Below are positions 40,996 to 49,773 of a stretch of 64,000 bases of DNA, piece by piece (the first letter of the stretch is position 1; each line of letters starts with the position of its first letter). The position numbers were made by a program, and so were the translations under genes. This DNA comes from Bordetella genomosp. 10 (lineage in GTDB: Bacteria > Pseudomonadota > Gammaproteobacteria > Burkholderiales > Burkholderiaceae_B): positions 1,426,001-1,490,000 of the forward strand of contig NZ_NEVM01000005.1 in the NCBI RefSeq assembly GCF_002261225.1, given 5' to 3'. Below the pieces are notes generated by a model. The model was not told where the DNA came from. It did not search any database and saw nothing but the letters and a program-made list of their open reading frames with translations.

Positions 40996-41906
40996 TGAGC
41001 CAGCATTCAACGCCTGCCCTGAGCTGGTACGAATCCACGGCGCGGCAACGTATCGAGGGACTGCTCGACGCGCGCAGCTTCGTCGAGTTCATCGGCCCCG
41101 AACAGCGCAAGATGAGCCCGCACCTGCCGATGTTCGATCTGCCCGAGGCCTTCGATGACGGCATCGTCATCGGCCGCGGCAAGCTCGAGGGCAAGGAAAT
41201 CTTCGTCGCCGCCCAGGAAGGCAAGTTCATGGGCGGCGCCTTCGGCGAAGTGCACGGCGCCAAGCTGCTTGGCCTGGTGCAGGCCGCCGAACGCCACAAG
41301 CGCGACCTGGTCATCTGCTTCGACACGGGCGGCGTGCGCCTGCAGGAGGCCAATGCCGGCGAAGTCGCGATCGCCGAGATCATGCGCGCCATCGTGCACG
41401 CGCGGCTGGCCGGCGTCCAGGTGGTCGGCCTGCTGGGCGGCCGCGCCGGCTGCTATGGCGGCGGCAGCTTGATCGCCGGTTGCTGCTCCGCGCTGGTCAT
41501 CTCCGAACACGGCCGCCTGTCGGTGTCGGGCCCGGAAGTCATCGAGACCAACCACGGCGTCGAGGAATTCGACTCCAAGGACCGGGCCTTCGTCTGGCGC
41601 ACCATGGGCGGCAAGCACCGCTACCTGATCGGCGCGGTGGACGGCTACGCCGAGGACGCGATCCCGGCCTTCCGCGACGCGGCGATCTCGGCGCTGGGCG
41701 CTCCGACCGCGCTGACCCTGGATACGCTGCGATCCGAACAGACCCGTCTGGAACAACGCCTGAAGCGCTTCGGCGCGTTGACCGACGGCACGCAGGTGTG
41801 GAAGGCGCTCGGGATCGACGACCCCCAGGCCATTCCCAGCCTTCCGACCGATGAATTCGTGGCGCTGGCCAACGGCGTCCGGGAGAACACACATGGCGCT
41901 CGCTGA
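40995..41906 (+). CDS. mdcD: Malonate decarboxylase beta subunit MdcD
   Basis: A 303-residue crotonase-fold carboxyltransferase-type subunit that, with MdcE, decarboxylates malonyl-S-ACP to acetyl-S-ACP. Family marks are the glycine-rich oxyanion region (GKFMGGAFGEVHGAKL), CFDTGGVRLQEANAGE and GGRAGCYGGGSLIAGCC. Start codon overlaps the mdcC stop; the end overlaps mdcE by 14 bp. Confidence 0.95.
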   Translation: MSQHSTPALSWYESTARQRIEGLLDARSFVEFIGPEQRKMSPHLPMFDLPEAFDDGIVIGRGKLEGKEIFVAAQEGKFMGGAFGEVHGAKLLGLVQAAERHKRDLVICFDTGGVRLQEANAGEVAIAEIMRAIVHARLAGVQVVGLLGGRAGCYGGGSLIAGCCSALVISEHGRLSVSGPEVIETNHGVEEFDSKDRAFVWRTMGGKHRYLIGAVDGYAEDAIPAFRDAAISALGAPTALTLDTLRSEQTRLEQRLKRFGALTDGTQVWKALGIDDPQAIPSLPTDEFVALANGVRENTHGAR

Positions 41907-42618
41907 TATCTTGAAATCCATTTTCCCCGAAGGGCATACCCTGAAGGAGAACGGCGGCCTGGTCTTCGGCGAGGGCAAGCGCCTTCAGGGGAGCGCCGTC
42001 CACATCCTGGGGGTGGTCCATGACACGCCGCTCGGCATCGAAGACACGGCCGCGCTGGCGGCGCGCGTCCTGGAGATCGCCCGGGAGACCGGCGACGCGC
42101 CCATCCTCTTCGTCATCGACTCCAACAGCCAGCGCATGAGCCGGCACGACGAGTTGCTGGGCCTGAGCGAATATCTTTCGCACCTGGCCAAGGCCTTGCG
42201 GCTGGCCGAGGTTCATGGCCATCGCTCCATCGGCCTGCTTTACGGCCACACGGCGGCCGGGGCCTTCATCGCCACGGCGCTGGCGGCGGGCGTATTGATC
42301 GGCTTGCCCGGCGCCAACCCGGAAGTGATGGATCTCCCCTCGGTCTCGCGCGTCACCAAGCTGTCCATCGACGTGCTCAAGGAAAAGGCGAAGACCAATC
42401 CCGTCTTCGCGCCCGGCCTGGACTACCTGGCCTTGACCGGCGCGGTGCACCGGATCTGGGATCCCGCCCAGCCGCTGGCGCCGCAGTTCGAGTCGGTGCT
42501 GGCCGAACCGGTGAGCGACGTCGACGTCCGTCCCCAGGCCGGACTCGAACGCGGCGGACGGCCGCAGGCCCGGCACATCGTCGACCAGGTCCTGGCCGAA
42601 GCGGGGCGGCATGCCTGA
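41893..42618 (+). CDS. mdcE: Malonate decarboxylase gamma subunit MdcE
   Basis: Partner of MdcD in the decarboxylase core, 241 residues. The sequence FVIDSNSQRMSRHDELLGLS and the HRSIGLLYGHTAAGAFIA block match MdcE. The ATG at 41893 is preceded by GGGAG and lies inside the mdcD end; the longer open frame from 41851 would read through mdcD out of frame. It overlaps mdcG by 8 bp. Confidence 0.94.
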   Translation: MALADILKSIFPEGHTLKENGGLVFGEGKRLQGSAVHILGVVHDTPLGIEDTAALAARVLEIARETGDAPILFVIDSNSQRMSRHDELLGLSEYLSHLAKALRLAEVHGHRSIGLLYGHTAAGAFIATALAAGVLIGLPGANPEVMDLPSVSRVTKLSIDVLKEKAKTNPVFAPGLDYLALTGAVHRIWDPAQPLAPQFESVLAEPVSDVDVRPQAGLERGGRPQARHIVDQVLAEAGRHA

Positions 42619-43258
42619 CGCGCGACTGCCGCAGCGGCACACCCTGGCATGGGCCGACCCGTCGGCATGGGATGCGGCCGGCGCCGAGCCGGCATCCGGC
42701 CTGCTGCGGGCCTGGGCCGCCGAACATCGGCCGCTGGTCGTCAGGCGCAGGATCGAGACCGATCCCGCCGGCAGCGTGCCGCTGGGCCTGCCCCTGCCTC
42801 CCGAGCAGGGCAAGAAGCGCCTGTTCACGGCGCTGTCTCCGCAAGCGCTGCACGGCATGCGGCCCATGCCGGCGCTGGACCGCGCGCGCGCCAACGCGCC
42901 CACGCACTGGCAGTCCGTCATCGACCGCATCCTGGCGGTGGCGCCGGACACGCGGGTGTTCGGCAGCCTGGCCTGGGAATACCTGACCGGCCTGCCTTAT
43001 CTCAGCGACACCTCGGACCTGGACCTGCTGTTTCCGATGCCCGCCTCGGCGCCCGCGTGGCACACGCTGGGCCGGGAACTGCTGGCCATCGACAGCCGCA
43101 CGACCCTGCGGATCGACGGCGAGTGCGTGCGCGCCGATGGCGTCGCCGTGAAGTGGCGCGAGCTCGCCGGCGAGTCGTCCGAGGTCCTGCTCAAGACGCT
43201 CGACGGCGCGTACCTGATGCCGCGCGCGGCCTTCATGAAGGAAAGCTTCGGGACATGA
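42611..43258 (+). CDS. mdcG: Malonate decarboxylase holo-ACP synthase MdcG (phosphoribosyl-dephospho-CoA transferase)
   Basis: A 215-residue nucleotidyltransferase-type enzyme that attaches the triphosphoribosyl-dephospho-CoA made by MdcB to MdcC. Key region FGSLAWEYLTGLPYLSDTSD followed by LDLLF carries the catalytic DxD of the fold. It is shorter than some MdcG proteins but complete by eye. Start overlaps mdcE; 94 bp separate it from mdcB. Confidence 0.9.
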   Translation: MPDARLPQRHTLAWADPSAWDAAGAEPASGLLRAWAAEHRPLVVRRRIETDPAGSVPLGLPLPPEQGKKRLFTALSPQALHGMRPMPALDRARANAPTHWQSVIDRILAVAPDTRVFGSLAWEYLTGLPYLSDTSDLDLLFPMPASAPAWHTLGRELLAIDSRTTLRIDGECVRADGVAVKWRELAGESSEVLLKTLDGAYLMPRAAFMKESFGT

Positions 43259-43352
43259 ACCGCGCGCCGGCCGGCGCGGGCTTGCCCGCCGGGAGGCGGC
43301 CGGCGGATGCCGCATGCCGAACGCCGCACCCCACGACAGGAAAACATCGACC

Positions 43353-44333
43353 ATGGATAACCTCATACGTTCGACACCACGCTCGATATCACTTTCGATA
43401 CCGCATTCGGTACCGGATCGGCCGCCCCTCCCGGACCTCGCCCCTTCCCGGCCCGCGGTGCGGGAAGCCGCCCTGGCCCGCGATTTCGCCCGCCTGGCGA
43501 AGAACTGCCTCGACCTCGAGGTCGCGACCTATCCCAAGCCCGGCCTGGTCAGCCATATCGACCGGGGCGCGCATCGCGACATGGATGCCGCCCTGCTGCA
43601 CCTGAGCGCGGCCTGCCTCCTGCCCTACTTCGAGGCCTTCGTGCATGCGGGACTGGCCGATGCCGACATGGTTCGCCTGCGCGAGATCGGCCTGGCCGCC
43701 GAGGCCTGCATGCTGGATCGCACCGGCGGCGTCAACACGCACCGCGGGGCGATCTTCGGCATGGGCCTGCTGCTGGCGGCCGCAGGCCTGCGCCACGCTT
43801 CGAATTCAGGCCTGACGCTGGGGCAACTGGTCGCGCAGCGCTGGGGCCGGGACATCCTGGACGGTCCGGCTTCGGCGCATTCGCATGGCGGCCTGGCGCA
43901 GCGCCGCTATGGCGCCAGCGGCGCCCGGGGGCAGGCCGCCAGCGGCTTTCCGGCCATCTACCGACAGGGTCTTCCGGCCCTGCGGGCAGGGACGGCGGCC
44001 GGCCGGGGCAACCCTCACGACGCGCGCGTGCACCTGTGCTTTTCGCTGATCGCCACGCTGGAAGACACCAATCTGCTGCATCGGGGCGGACCGGACGGCC
44101 TGCGTTTCGCGCAGGCGGCCGCGCGCGAATTCCTGCAGGCCGGCGGCATTGCCGCCGCCGGCTGGCGCGAACGGGCCGTCACCGTGCACCGGGCGTTCGT
44201 GGCGCGCCATCTCAGCCCCGGCGGCGGCGCCGACCTGCTGGGCATGACGCTGCTCGTACAGGCGCTGGAGCCCGGCGCGCGCCGGGTTCGCCGCGTGTTC
44301 CCCGTCCGTTCCCCGGGAGGCGCGACATGCTAG
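43353..44333 (+). CDS. mdcB: Triphosphoribosyl-dephospho-CoA synthase MdcB
   Basis: Makes the MdcC prosthetic-group precursor from ATP and dephospho-CoA. The 326-residue protein shows LDLEVATYPKPGLVSHIDRG and DRTGGVNTHRGAIFGMGLLL, the CitG/MdcB hallmarks, and AHSHGGLAQRRYGASGARGQ. The ATG at 43353 has AGGA ten bases upstream; an in-frame ATG at 43314 is the alternative. The N-terminal about 30 residues are variable. The end overlaps mdcH by 7 bp. Confidence 0.92.
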   Translation: MDNLIRSTPRSISLSIPHSVPDRPPLPDLAPSRPAVREAALARDFARLAKNCLDLEVATYPKPGLVSHIDRGAHRDMDAALLHLSAACLLPYFEAFVHAGLADADMVRLREIGLAAEACMLDRTGGVNTHRGAIFGMGLLLAAAGLRHASNSGLTLGQLVAQRWGRDILDGPASAHSHGGLAQRRYGASGARGQAASGFPAIYRQGLPALRAGTAAGRGNPHDARVHLCFSLIATLEDTNLLHRGGPDGLRFAQAAAREFLQAGGIAAAGWRERAVTVHRAFVARHLSPGGGADLLGMTLLVQALEPGARRVRRVFPVRSPGGATC

Positions 44334-45253
44334 CGCTGCTCTGCTCGGGCCAAGGCACCCAGAACGCCGACATGTTTCGCCTGACCGGCACGGTCTCCGA
44401 AGCCGAACCGGTATTCGAGGCGGCCCGCGCCTGCCTGGGCGAGGATCCCCGCCGGTACGTGACCCACGCGAGTCCGGCGCAACTGTTTTCCAACGACGCG
44501 GCGCAGGTGTTGTGCGTCGCCCAGGCCATGGCCGCCTACCTGATGATTGCCCCCGCCCTGCCCGCGCGTTATCTCGCGGCGGGCTACAGCGTCGGTGAAC
44601 TGGCCGCCTGGGGCGTGGCGGGCCTGCTGGCGCCGGCCCGGGTGGTGGAAGTCTCCCATGACCGGGCCCGCCTGATGACGCAGGGCAGCGGCCCGGACGA
44701 CGTGCTCGGCTTCGTCCGGGGCCTGCCCAAGGCCCGCCTCGAGGCGCTGGCCCAGGCGCATCGCGCCGATATCGCCATCATCAACCTGGACGACACCTTC
44801 GTGGTCGGCGGGGTGCGCCCGGACATCGAGGCCCTGTGCGCGCAGGCGCTATCGCAGGGCGCCGAGCGCGCCGCGCTGCTGGGCGTGCACGTGGCCTCGC
44901 ACACCTCGCGGCTGGCCCCGGTCGTGGCGCCATTTCGCCAGGTATTGACGCAAGCCGCCCCGGCCGCGCCGCGCCGGGGCGTGGTGCTGATGACCGCGCT
45001 GAACGCCAGCCCGGTCTTCAGCGCGCAAGGCGCCATCGACGCGCTGGCCGCCGAGATCGGCAGCACCCTGCACTGGGCCGATTGCCTGCGCAACGCCTAT
45101 GAACGCGGCGCGCGCTGTTTTCTCGAACTGGGACCCGGCCGCGCCCTGTCGGACATGGCGTCGCACATGGGCAATGGGGTCGAGGCCCGCAGCGTCGATG
45201 ACTTCCGCACGGTCGACGGCGTGCGCGAGTGGATCCGCAAGCACGACCAATAA
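44327..45253 (+). CDS. mdcH: Malonyl-CoA:ACP transacylase MdcH (epsilon subunit)
   Basis: A 308-residue FabD-like malonyltransferase that loads malonyl groups on MdcC to start the cycle. LLCSGQGTQNADMF is the typical N-terminus, the nucleophile Ser is in GYSVGELAAWG (GxSxG), and HVASHTSRL has the catalytic His region. It overlaps mdcB and is followed after 120 bp by the transporter gene. Confidence 0.93.
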   Translation: MLALLCSGQGTQNADMFRLTGTVSEAEPVFEAARACLGEDPRRYVTHASPAQLFSNDAAQVLCVAQAMAAYLMIAPALPARYLAAGYSVGELAAWGVAGLLAPARVVEVSHDRARLMTQGSGPDDVLGFVRGLPKARLEALAQAHRADIAIINLDDTFVVGGVRPDIEALCAQALSQGAERAALLGVHVASHTSRLAPVVAPFRQVLTQAAPAAPRRGVVLMTALNASPVFSAQGAIDALAAEIGSTLHWADCLRNAYERGARCFLELGPGRALSDMASHMGNGVEARSVDDFRTVDGVREWIRKHDQ

Positions 45254-45373
45254 GGGCCGTTCACGCCGCATGCGACAGGCCCGCGCACGGCATGCAGCCT
45301 TCGTTCCTGGCTCGGCGAGCAACCCGATCGAATCATCGGCCCCAGGGCCGGCATCAGCACAGGTACTCCATCC

Positions 45374-46330
45374 ATGTTCATTCTCATCATCACGGCCCTG
45401 CTTCCCGTCTACGTCGGCCTGGCGCTCGGTTATTTCGCGGGCAAGCGCAAATTGGTGGACAACCAGAACGTCTCCAGCCTGAACGTGCTGTTGATGCAAT
45501 TCGCCCTGCCGCTGACGCTATTCATCTCCATCGCCCGCACGCCCCATGACGTCATCGTGCAGAACGGCAAGCTCGCGCTGGTCATCGCGCTGGGCCTGCT
45601 GATCGTCTATATCCCCCTGTTCATCACGCAGCGCCGGGCCTATAAACTGGACATCGGCAGTTCGGCGGTCCAGACGCTGACCTCCGCCTTTCCGAACTTC
45701 GCCTCCATCGGCCTGCCCTTGCTCATGCCTTTCTGGGGCGCGGAGGCCGCGCTGCCGGTGGCGATCTGCATCGCGGTCGGCTCGGTGACCATCTCGCCGC
45801 TGACGCTCGCCTTCCTCGACATGCACACCGCCGCCGAGTCCGGCGACGCCTCCGCATCGGCCGCGCACCGGTTTCTCGTCGCGCTCTGGCACTCGGTGCG
45901 CAAGCCCATCTTCGTGGGACCGATGCTGGGGCTGATCGTGGCGCTGGCAGGCGTGCACGTGCCGGCCATCGTCGGCACGGCCCTGACGCCCATGACCGCG
46001 GCCACCGCCGGCGTCGGACTGTTCCTCACGGGCCTGATGCTTTCGGCGCAGCCTATTCGCATCGACAGCAACGTCATGCTGGGCACCTTGCTGAAGAACC
46101 TGGTCCAGCCCCTCATCGTCTGGGCGCTGGCCGTGCTGATCGGCCTGGCGCCGACCGTCAAGGCCGAGGCCATACTGCTGACCGCCATTCCCGCGGGCTT
46201 CTTCGGCCTGGTCTTCGGCGCCAGTTCCAACGTGCGTCCCGCCGTCTCCGGCTCGACCCTGGTCGTCTCGTCGGTCTTCGGCATCGTCACCTTGTCGCTG
46301 GTCATCTATTTCTTCGCGCCGATGAAATAA
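45374..46330 (+). CDS. mdcF: AEC-family transporter, probable malonate carrier (MdcF-like)
   Basis: A 318-residue inner-membrane protein with about ten helices (LPVYVGLALGYFAGKR at the start; PIFVGPMLGLIVALAGVHVP in the middle) of the auxin-efflux-carrier family. In mdc clusters the AEC member is MdcF, a malonate importer. A hydrophilic loop of about 20 residues near 160-175 separates the two halves. The symbol rests on context rather than residue-level evidence. Confidence 0.84.
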   Translation: MFILIITALLPVYVGLALGYFAGKRKLVDNQNVSSLNVLLMQFALPLTLFISIARTPHDVIVQNGKLALVIALGLLIVYIPLFITQRRAYKLDIGSSAVQTLTSAFPNFASIGLPLLMPFWGAEAALPVAICIAVGSVTISPLTLAFLDMHTAAESGDASASAAHRFLVALWHSVRKPIFVGPMLGLIVALAGVHVPAIVGTALTPMTAATAGVGLFLTGLMLSAQPIRIDSNVMLGTLLKNLVQPLIVWALAVLIGLAPTVKAEAILLTAIPAGFFGLVFGASSNVRPAVSGSTLVVSSVFGIVTLSLVIYFFAPMK

Positions 46331-46484
46331 GCGCAACAAGAATGACGACTCGCGCCGGCTCCCGCATCCTGGCCCAAGACATGCCGGCCAGCAGAGACGT
46401 CGCCGGCGCCGCATCTTCCTGGCTGGCCGAAATCATGTCCGGCGAACAGCGGATGCCAGCGCGTTCCCCGGCGCTTCCCCCCAT

Positions 46485-46503
46485 CTGACGAGAAAACCGT
46501 CAG
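46485..46503. repeat. Small inverted repeat upstream of the lipoprotein gene
   Basis: CTGACG and CGTCAG flank AGAAAAC about 95 bp before the ATG at 46598. It may be a regulator site or the end of the upstream transcript. The rest of the 46331-46597 gap holds no gene. Confidence 0.4.
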
Positions 46504-46597
46504 TTACCCGGGAAAATCCCCGAGCTTTCGTCATTGTAGTGTCCTGTTTCGTCTTTAAAGTCCGTGCTGTTTCCCAACTCGGACCCACAGACGGCTC

Positions 46598-47914
46598 ATG
46601 AACACGCTTATCCGCGAACTTGAAGAAAAACGTAAGGCCAGGGGTGCGCGGTTGGCCCGCACGATGGCGGTGTCGCTAGCCTTGGCGGTGGCCATGGCGG
46701 GCTGCCTCGACGGCTCCGATTCGTCGTCGTCCGACAGCGCGGCAGCAGCGCCGGACACCTCCACGGGTACGGATACTTCCACCGGAACCGGCACCTCCAC
46801 CGACACGGGCGACAAGGACACCGGCCCAGCCATCAACCGCGCGCTCATCATCGGCCTGGACGGCGTGACCTACAACGCCATACAGGCAGGAATCGCCGAC
46901 AAGACATTGGTCAACTTCGCCAAGCTGAACGTCTCGCTGGCGTATAGCGGAGGCGCGCCGGGCGGGCAAACGCAACAGGCCAACCTGGCTACCCCCGGTT
47001 GGGCAACCGTGCTAAGCGGCAACTGGGCCAACCTGCACCAGGTCACCTCCGACGCAAGCGGGCTGTCCATCCAGGGCGGCAGCCTGTTCGAGATACTGAA
47101 GGCCAGGACCGGCGCGGTGAACGGCGCCGCCGTCGCCTCGTCCAACATTGCCGGCCTGATGAAGACGCAGCACGACAGCGCCGCCCTCGACACGCTCTAC
47201 GACTGTTCCGGCGACGCCGCCGCGGACGACTGCGTGACCCGGCAGGCCCTGGGCCTGATCGATGGCGCCTACACCACCGTGGTGACCCAGTATCACGGCG
47301 CGACCGACGTGGCCCTCGACTATGGCACGGGTTCATCGTCGTACAAGAACGCGGTCAAGAAGCTCGACGACGCGCTGGGCGCCCTGATGGCCGAAACGGC
47401 CAGGAAACCCAACGACAAATGGCTGGTGGTGTTGACGTCGGCCTACGGCCTGGGCGCCACGGGTAGCGCCGACGGCCTGCCCTTGCTGCCCGAATCCACC
47501 ACCTTCATCGCGCTGAACCAGGCGTTGAACAACGCCGCCGGCGTCAACGCCCCGCCGCCGGCCACGCTGAGCGCGCTGTATGCCTACCCCGGCATCGCCG
47601 ACATCGCGCCGACGGTGCTGGCGTACTTCGACGCCACGCCCGCCCCAGCCGCCTACGCCATGTATGGCAGCGAGTTGATCGGCGATCTGGGGGTATCGCA
47701 GTTGAACGTTGCATTGAGCACCAGCAACTTCAACCAAACCGCCGCCAATGCCACGCTGACCTGGACCGCGCCCGCCGCCGGCGACATTACCGTATTGCGC
47801 GATGGCGTGGTCATCGCCACCCTGCCCGCGGGCACGGCGCGCTACGCCAGGAAATACCGCAAATGCCGCACGTCCATTACCCGATCTCCTGATCGTCTCA
47901 TACCGCCTGGTTGA
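46598..47914 (+). CDS. Lipoprotein of the alkaline phosphatase superfamily, 3' end probably lost
   Basis: A 438-residue exported lipoprotein. Signal with lipobox LAVAMAGC is near residue 36, then a Ser/Thr/Asp/Gly linker with short TSTGTDTSTGT repeats. The domain from about residue 82 (RALIIGLDGVTYNAI) and LATPGWATVLSGNW resembles phosphodiesterase/sulfatase-type metalloenzymes, with the metal-binding Asp and Thr in place. From about residue 395 a beta-sandwich module starts (NATLTWTAPAAGDITVLRDG) and then stops in an unrelated basic tail (ARKYRKCRTSITRSP). The break near 47848 coincides with the start of accessory DNA, suggesting truncation by insertion or deletion. Confidence 0.72.
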   Translation: MNTLIRELEEKRKARGARLARTMAVSLALAVAMAGCLDGSDSSSSDSAAAAPDTSTGTDTSTGTGTSTDTGDKDTGPAINRALIIGLDGVTYNAIQAGIADKTLVNFAKLNVSLAYSGGAPGGQTQQANLATPGWATVLSGNWANLHQVTSDASGLSIQGGSLFEILKARTGAVNGAAVASSNIAGLMKTQHDSAALDTLYDCSGDAAADDCVTRQALGLIDGAYTTVVTQYHGATDVALDYGTGSSSYKNAVKKLDDALGALMAETARKPNDKWLVVLTSAYGLGATGSADGLPLLPESTTFIALNQALNNAAGVNAPPPATLSALYAYPGIADIAPTVLAYFDATPAPAAYAMYGSELIGDLGVSQLNVALSTSNFNQTAANATLTWTAPAAGDITVLRDGVVIATLPAGTARYARKYRKCRTSITRSPDRLIPPG

Positions 47915-47923
47915 CGGCATGAT

Positions 47924-48382
47924 CTAGCTGGTGAGGCTCGCCCCCTTCACGCACGGCACGCGCACGGTGATTGGCCCCTCAGTCAGCAGTAGGCCTCGGT
48001 CGCGCAGCACACGCGCCAGGTGCTCACGCAGGCCGTCGTCGACAAAGCCGAACGCCTCGCCCGTCTCGCATTCGACGCGATGCAACGCCGGATCGCTGCC
48101 CGAGGCGGGCCGCACGCGGTAGAACCGCTTGCCGTTGTCGTCCGTTTCCCGCATCAGCAAGCCGTGCCGCGCCAGCTCGTTCAGAATCCGGTAGAGGTTG
48201 CCGATGCTGACTCTTTCCTCATCGTCGATGCACTCGCGGTACAAGCCTTCCGAGGAAATCCAGCGATCCGGCGCGCGCTGCATGGCCCGCAGCACGGCGA
48301 CCCGCGCGGCGGTGGCTTTCAAGCCGGCCGCCAGAAGCCGAGATAGGACCGACGCATCGGAAATGGGTTCGAGCACCTTCAT
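47924..48382 (-). CDS. Fur-family transcriptional regulator
   Basis: A 152-residue winged-helix protein. GLKATAARVAVLRAMQ and VSIGNLYRILNELARHGLL match the Fur DNA-binding domain, and CETGEAFGFVDDGL begins the dimerisation part. The HxH and CxxC metal sites of classical Fur are largely missing (only LHRVECETG remains), so the metal sensed is uncertain. The ATG at 48382 follows AAGGAGGA. It overlaps the nodT-like gene end by 4 bp and is thus the last gene of the macB-nodT-fur unit. Confidence 0.78.
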   Translation of the reverse strand: MKVLEPISDASVLSRLLAAGLKATAARVAVLRAMQRAPDRWISSEGLYRECIDDEERVSIGNLYRILNELARHGLLMRETDDNGKRFYRVRPASGSDPALHRVECETGEAFGFVDDGLREHLARVLRDRGLLLTEGPITVRVPCVKGASLTS

Positions 48383-49773
48383 GATGTCCTCCTTGCGGTG
48401 TCTGCACCGAGCCGCCAACCACCGCCCAACGCCTTGTAAAGCGCCACGGACGCTTGCAGGCGTGCCAGTCGCAACTGGACCGCCTGATCCTGCGCGTCGT
48501 ACAGCGTGCGCTGGGCGTCAAGCAAGGTCAGCAGCGTCTCGGCGCCGGCCCGATAGCGGGACTCGGCCAGCCGCACCGCCGCCTGGGCCTGGGTCAATGC
48601 CTCATCCTGAGCCTGCTGCTGGCGGTCCACGCCGTCGATGGCGTTCAGCGCAGTTTCCACGTCGCCCAGGGCGGCGACGATGGCCTTGCGGTAGTCCGCC
48701 AGCAGTTCCTCGCGCTGGGCCAGCGCCAGGTCGCGGCCGGCGGCGAGCCGCCCGGCGTTGAAGATCGGCGCCGCGATCCCGGCGGCCAAGTCGTAGATGG
48801 GATGGTCGAACAGGCCGGCGAGCCGGTCATTGCCCACGCCGGCCGAGGCGGTCAGCGTCAGGCTGGGCAGCATGGCCGCGCGCGCCACGGTCACGTCGGC
48901 GTCAGCCGTGGCAAGCTGCCGCTCGGCCTGGGCCACGTCGGGCCGGCGCACCAGCAGGTCGGCGGGCACGCAGGCCGACACCGTCGGCAGCGCCAGGGCC
49001 TCAAGCGTCGTATTGCCCACGTCGAATCCCTGGGGCGCGCGCCCGATGAGGACGGCCAGCGCCGTCAGGCTGTCGCGCGCCTGCTGGTCGCGCTGCGCGA
49101 CGGTCTGCCGCAGGCTGGCGACCAGGCCGCGCTGCTGGGCCAGATCCAGAGCGGTCGCCGCACCGGCCCGATATTGGCTTTCGACAAAGGCCAGGATGCG
49201 TTCGCCTGTCGCCAGGTTCTGACGCGCGATGGCGACACGTTCGCGCAGCGCCAGGGTTTGCAGATAGGTGTCGGCCACGCCCGCCGTGAGCGTCAACAGT
49301 ACCGCGTCATGCGCGTAGGCCGTGGCCGCGAGCGTATCGACCGCCGCCTGGCGGGCGGCCCGGGTGCCGCCCCAGATGTCCAGTTCGTAGCTGGCCGACA
49401 AGCCCACGGTGTAGGACGTAAGCGCCGGGTAGCCGACCACCTTGGTGCGCTCGGCCCCGGCCGTGCCGTCCACCTCGGGCAGCAGCGCGGCGCCCGCCAT
49501 CCGGGCCAGCGCGTCGGCCTGCCGGACACGAGCGACCGCGGCGGCCACGTCGAAGCTGCCGGCGCGGGCGGTTTCGACCAGGCCAGCCAACTCGGGACTG
49601 CCGAAACCGCGCCACCAGTCGGCATCGACCGCGACAGCGGCCGGCGTCGCGGGCGCCTGCCAGGTGGCGGGCAGGTCCAGGCCGGCATCCGTATGAGCAA
49701 TGGGCAGGCCGCAGCCGCCCAGGGCCAAAGCCAGGGACAGCGCAGCGATGGGGAAGAGCCGGCGCACCATCAT
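48379..49773 (-). CDS. NodT-family outer-membrane efflux lipoprotein
   Basis: A 464-residue TolC-like channel. A lipoprotein signal (LALALGGCGLP) is followed by two outer-membrane-efflux repeats, seen as YELDIWGGTRAARQAA and LLVRRPDVAQAERQLA, and the late repeat RYRAGAETLLTLLDAQRTLY. The start ATGATG overlaps the macB stop. With MacB it would export a macrolide-, peptide- or siderophore-like compound. The ATG at 49773 is used; the open frame extends upstream inside macB. Confidence 0.92.
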   Translation of the reverse strand: MMVRRLFPIAALSLALALGGCGLPIAHTDAGLDLPATWQAPATPAAVAVDADWWRGFGSPELAGLVETARAGSFDVAAAVARVRQADALARMAGAALLPEVDGTAGAERTKVVGYPALTSYTVGLSASYELDIWGGTRAARQAAVDTLAATAYAHDAVLLTLTAGVADTYLQTLALRERVAIARQNLATGERILAFVESQYRAGAATALDLAQQRGLVASLRQTVAQRDQQARDSLTALAVLIGRAPQGFDVGNTTLEALALPTVSACVPADLLVRRPDVAQAERQLATADADVTVARAAMLPSLTLTASAGVGNDRLAGLFDHPIYDLAAGIAAPIFNAGRLAAGRDLALAQREELLADYRKAIVAALGDVETALNAIDGVDRQQQAQDEALTQAQAAVRLAESRYRAGAETLLTLLDAQRTLYDAQDQAVQLRLARLQASVALYKALGGGWRLGADTARRTS

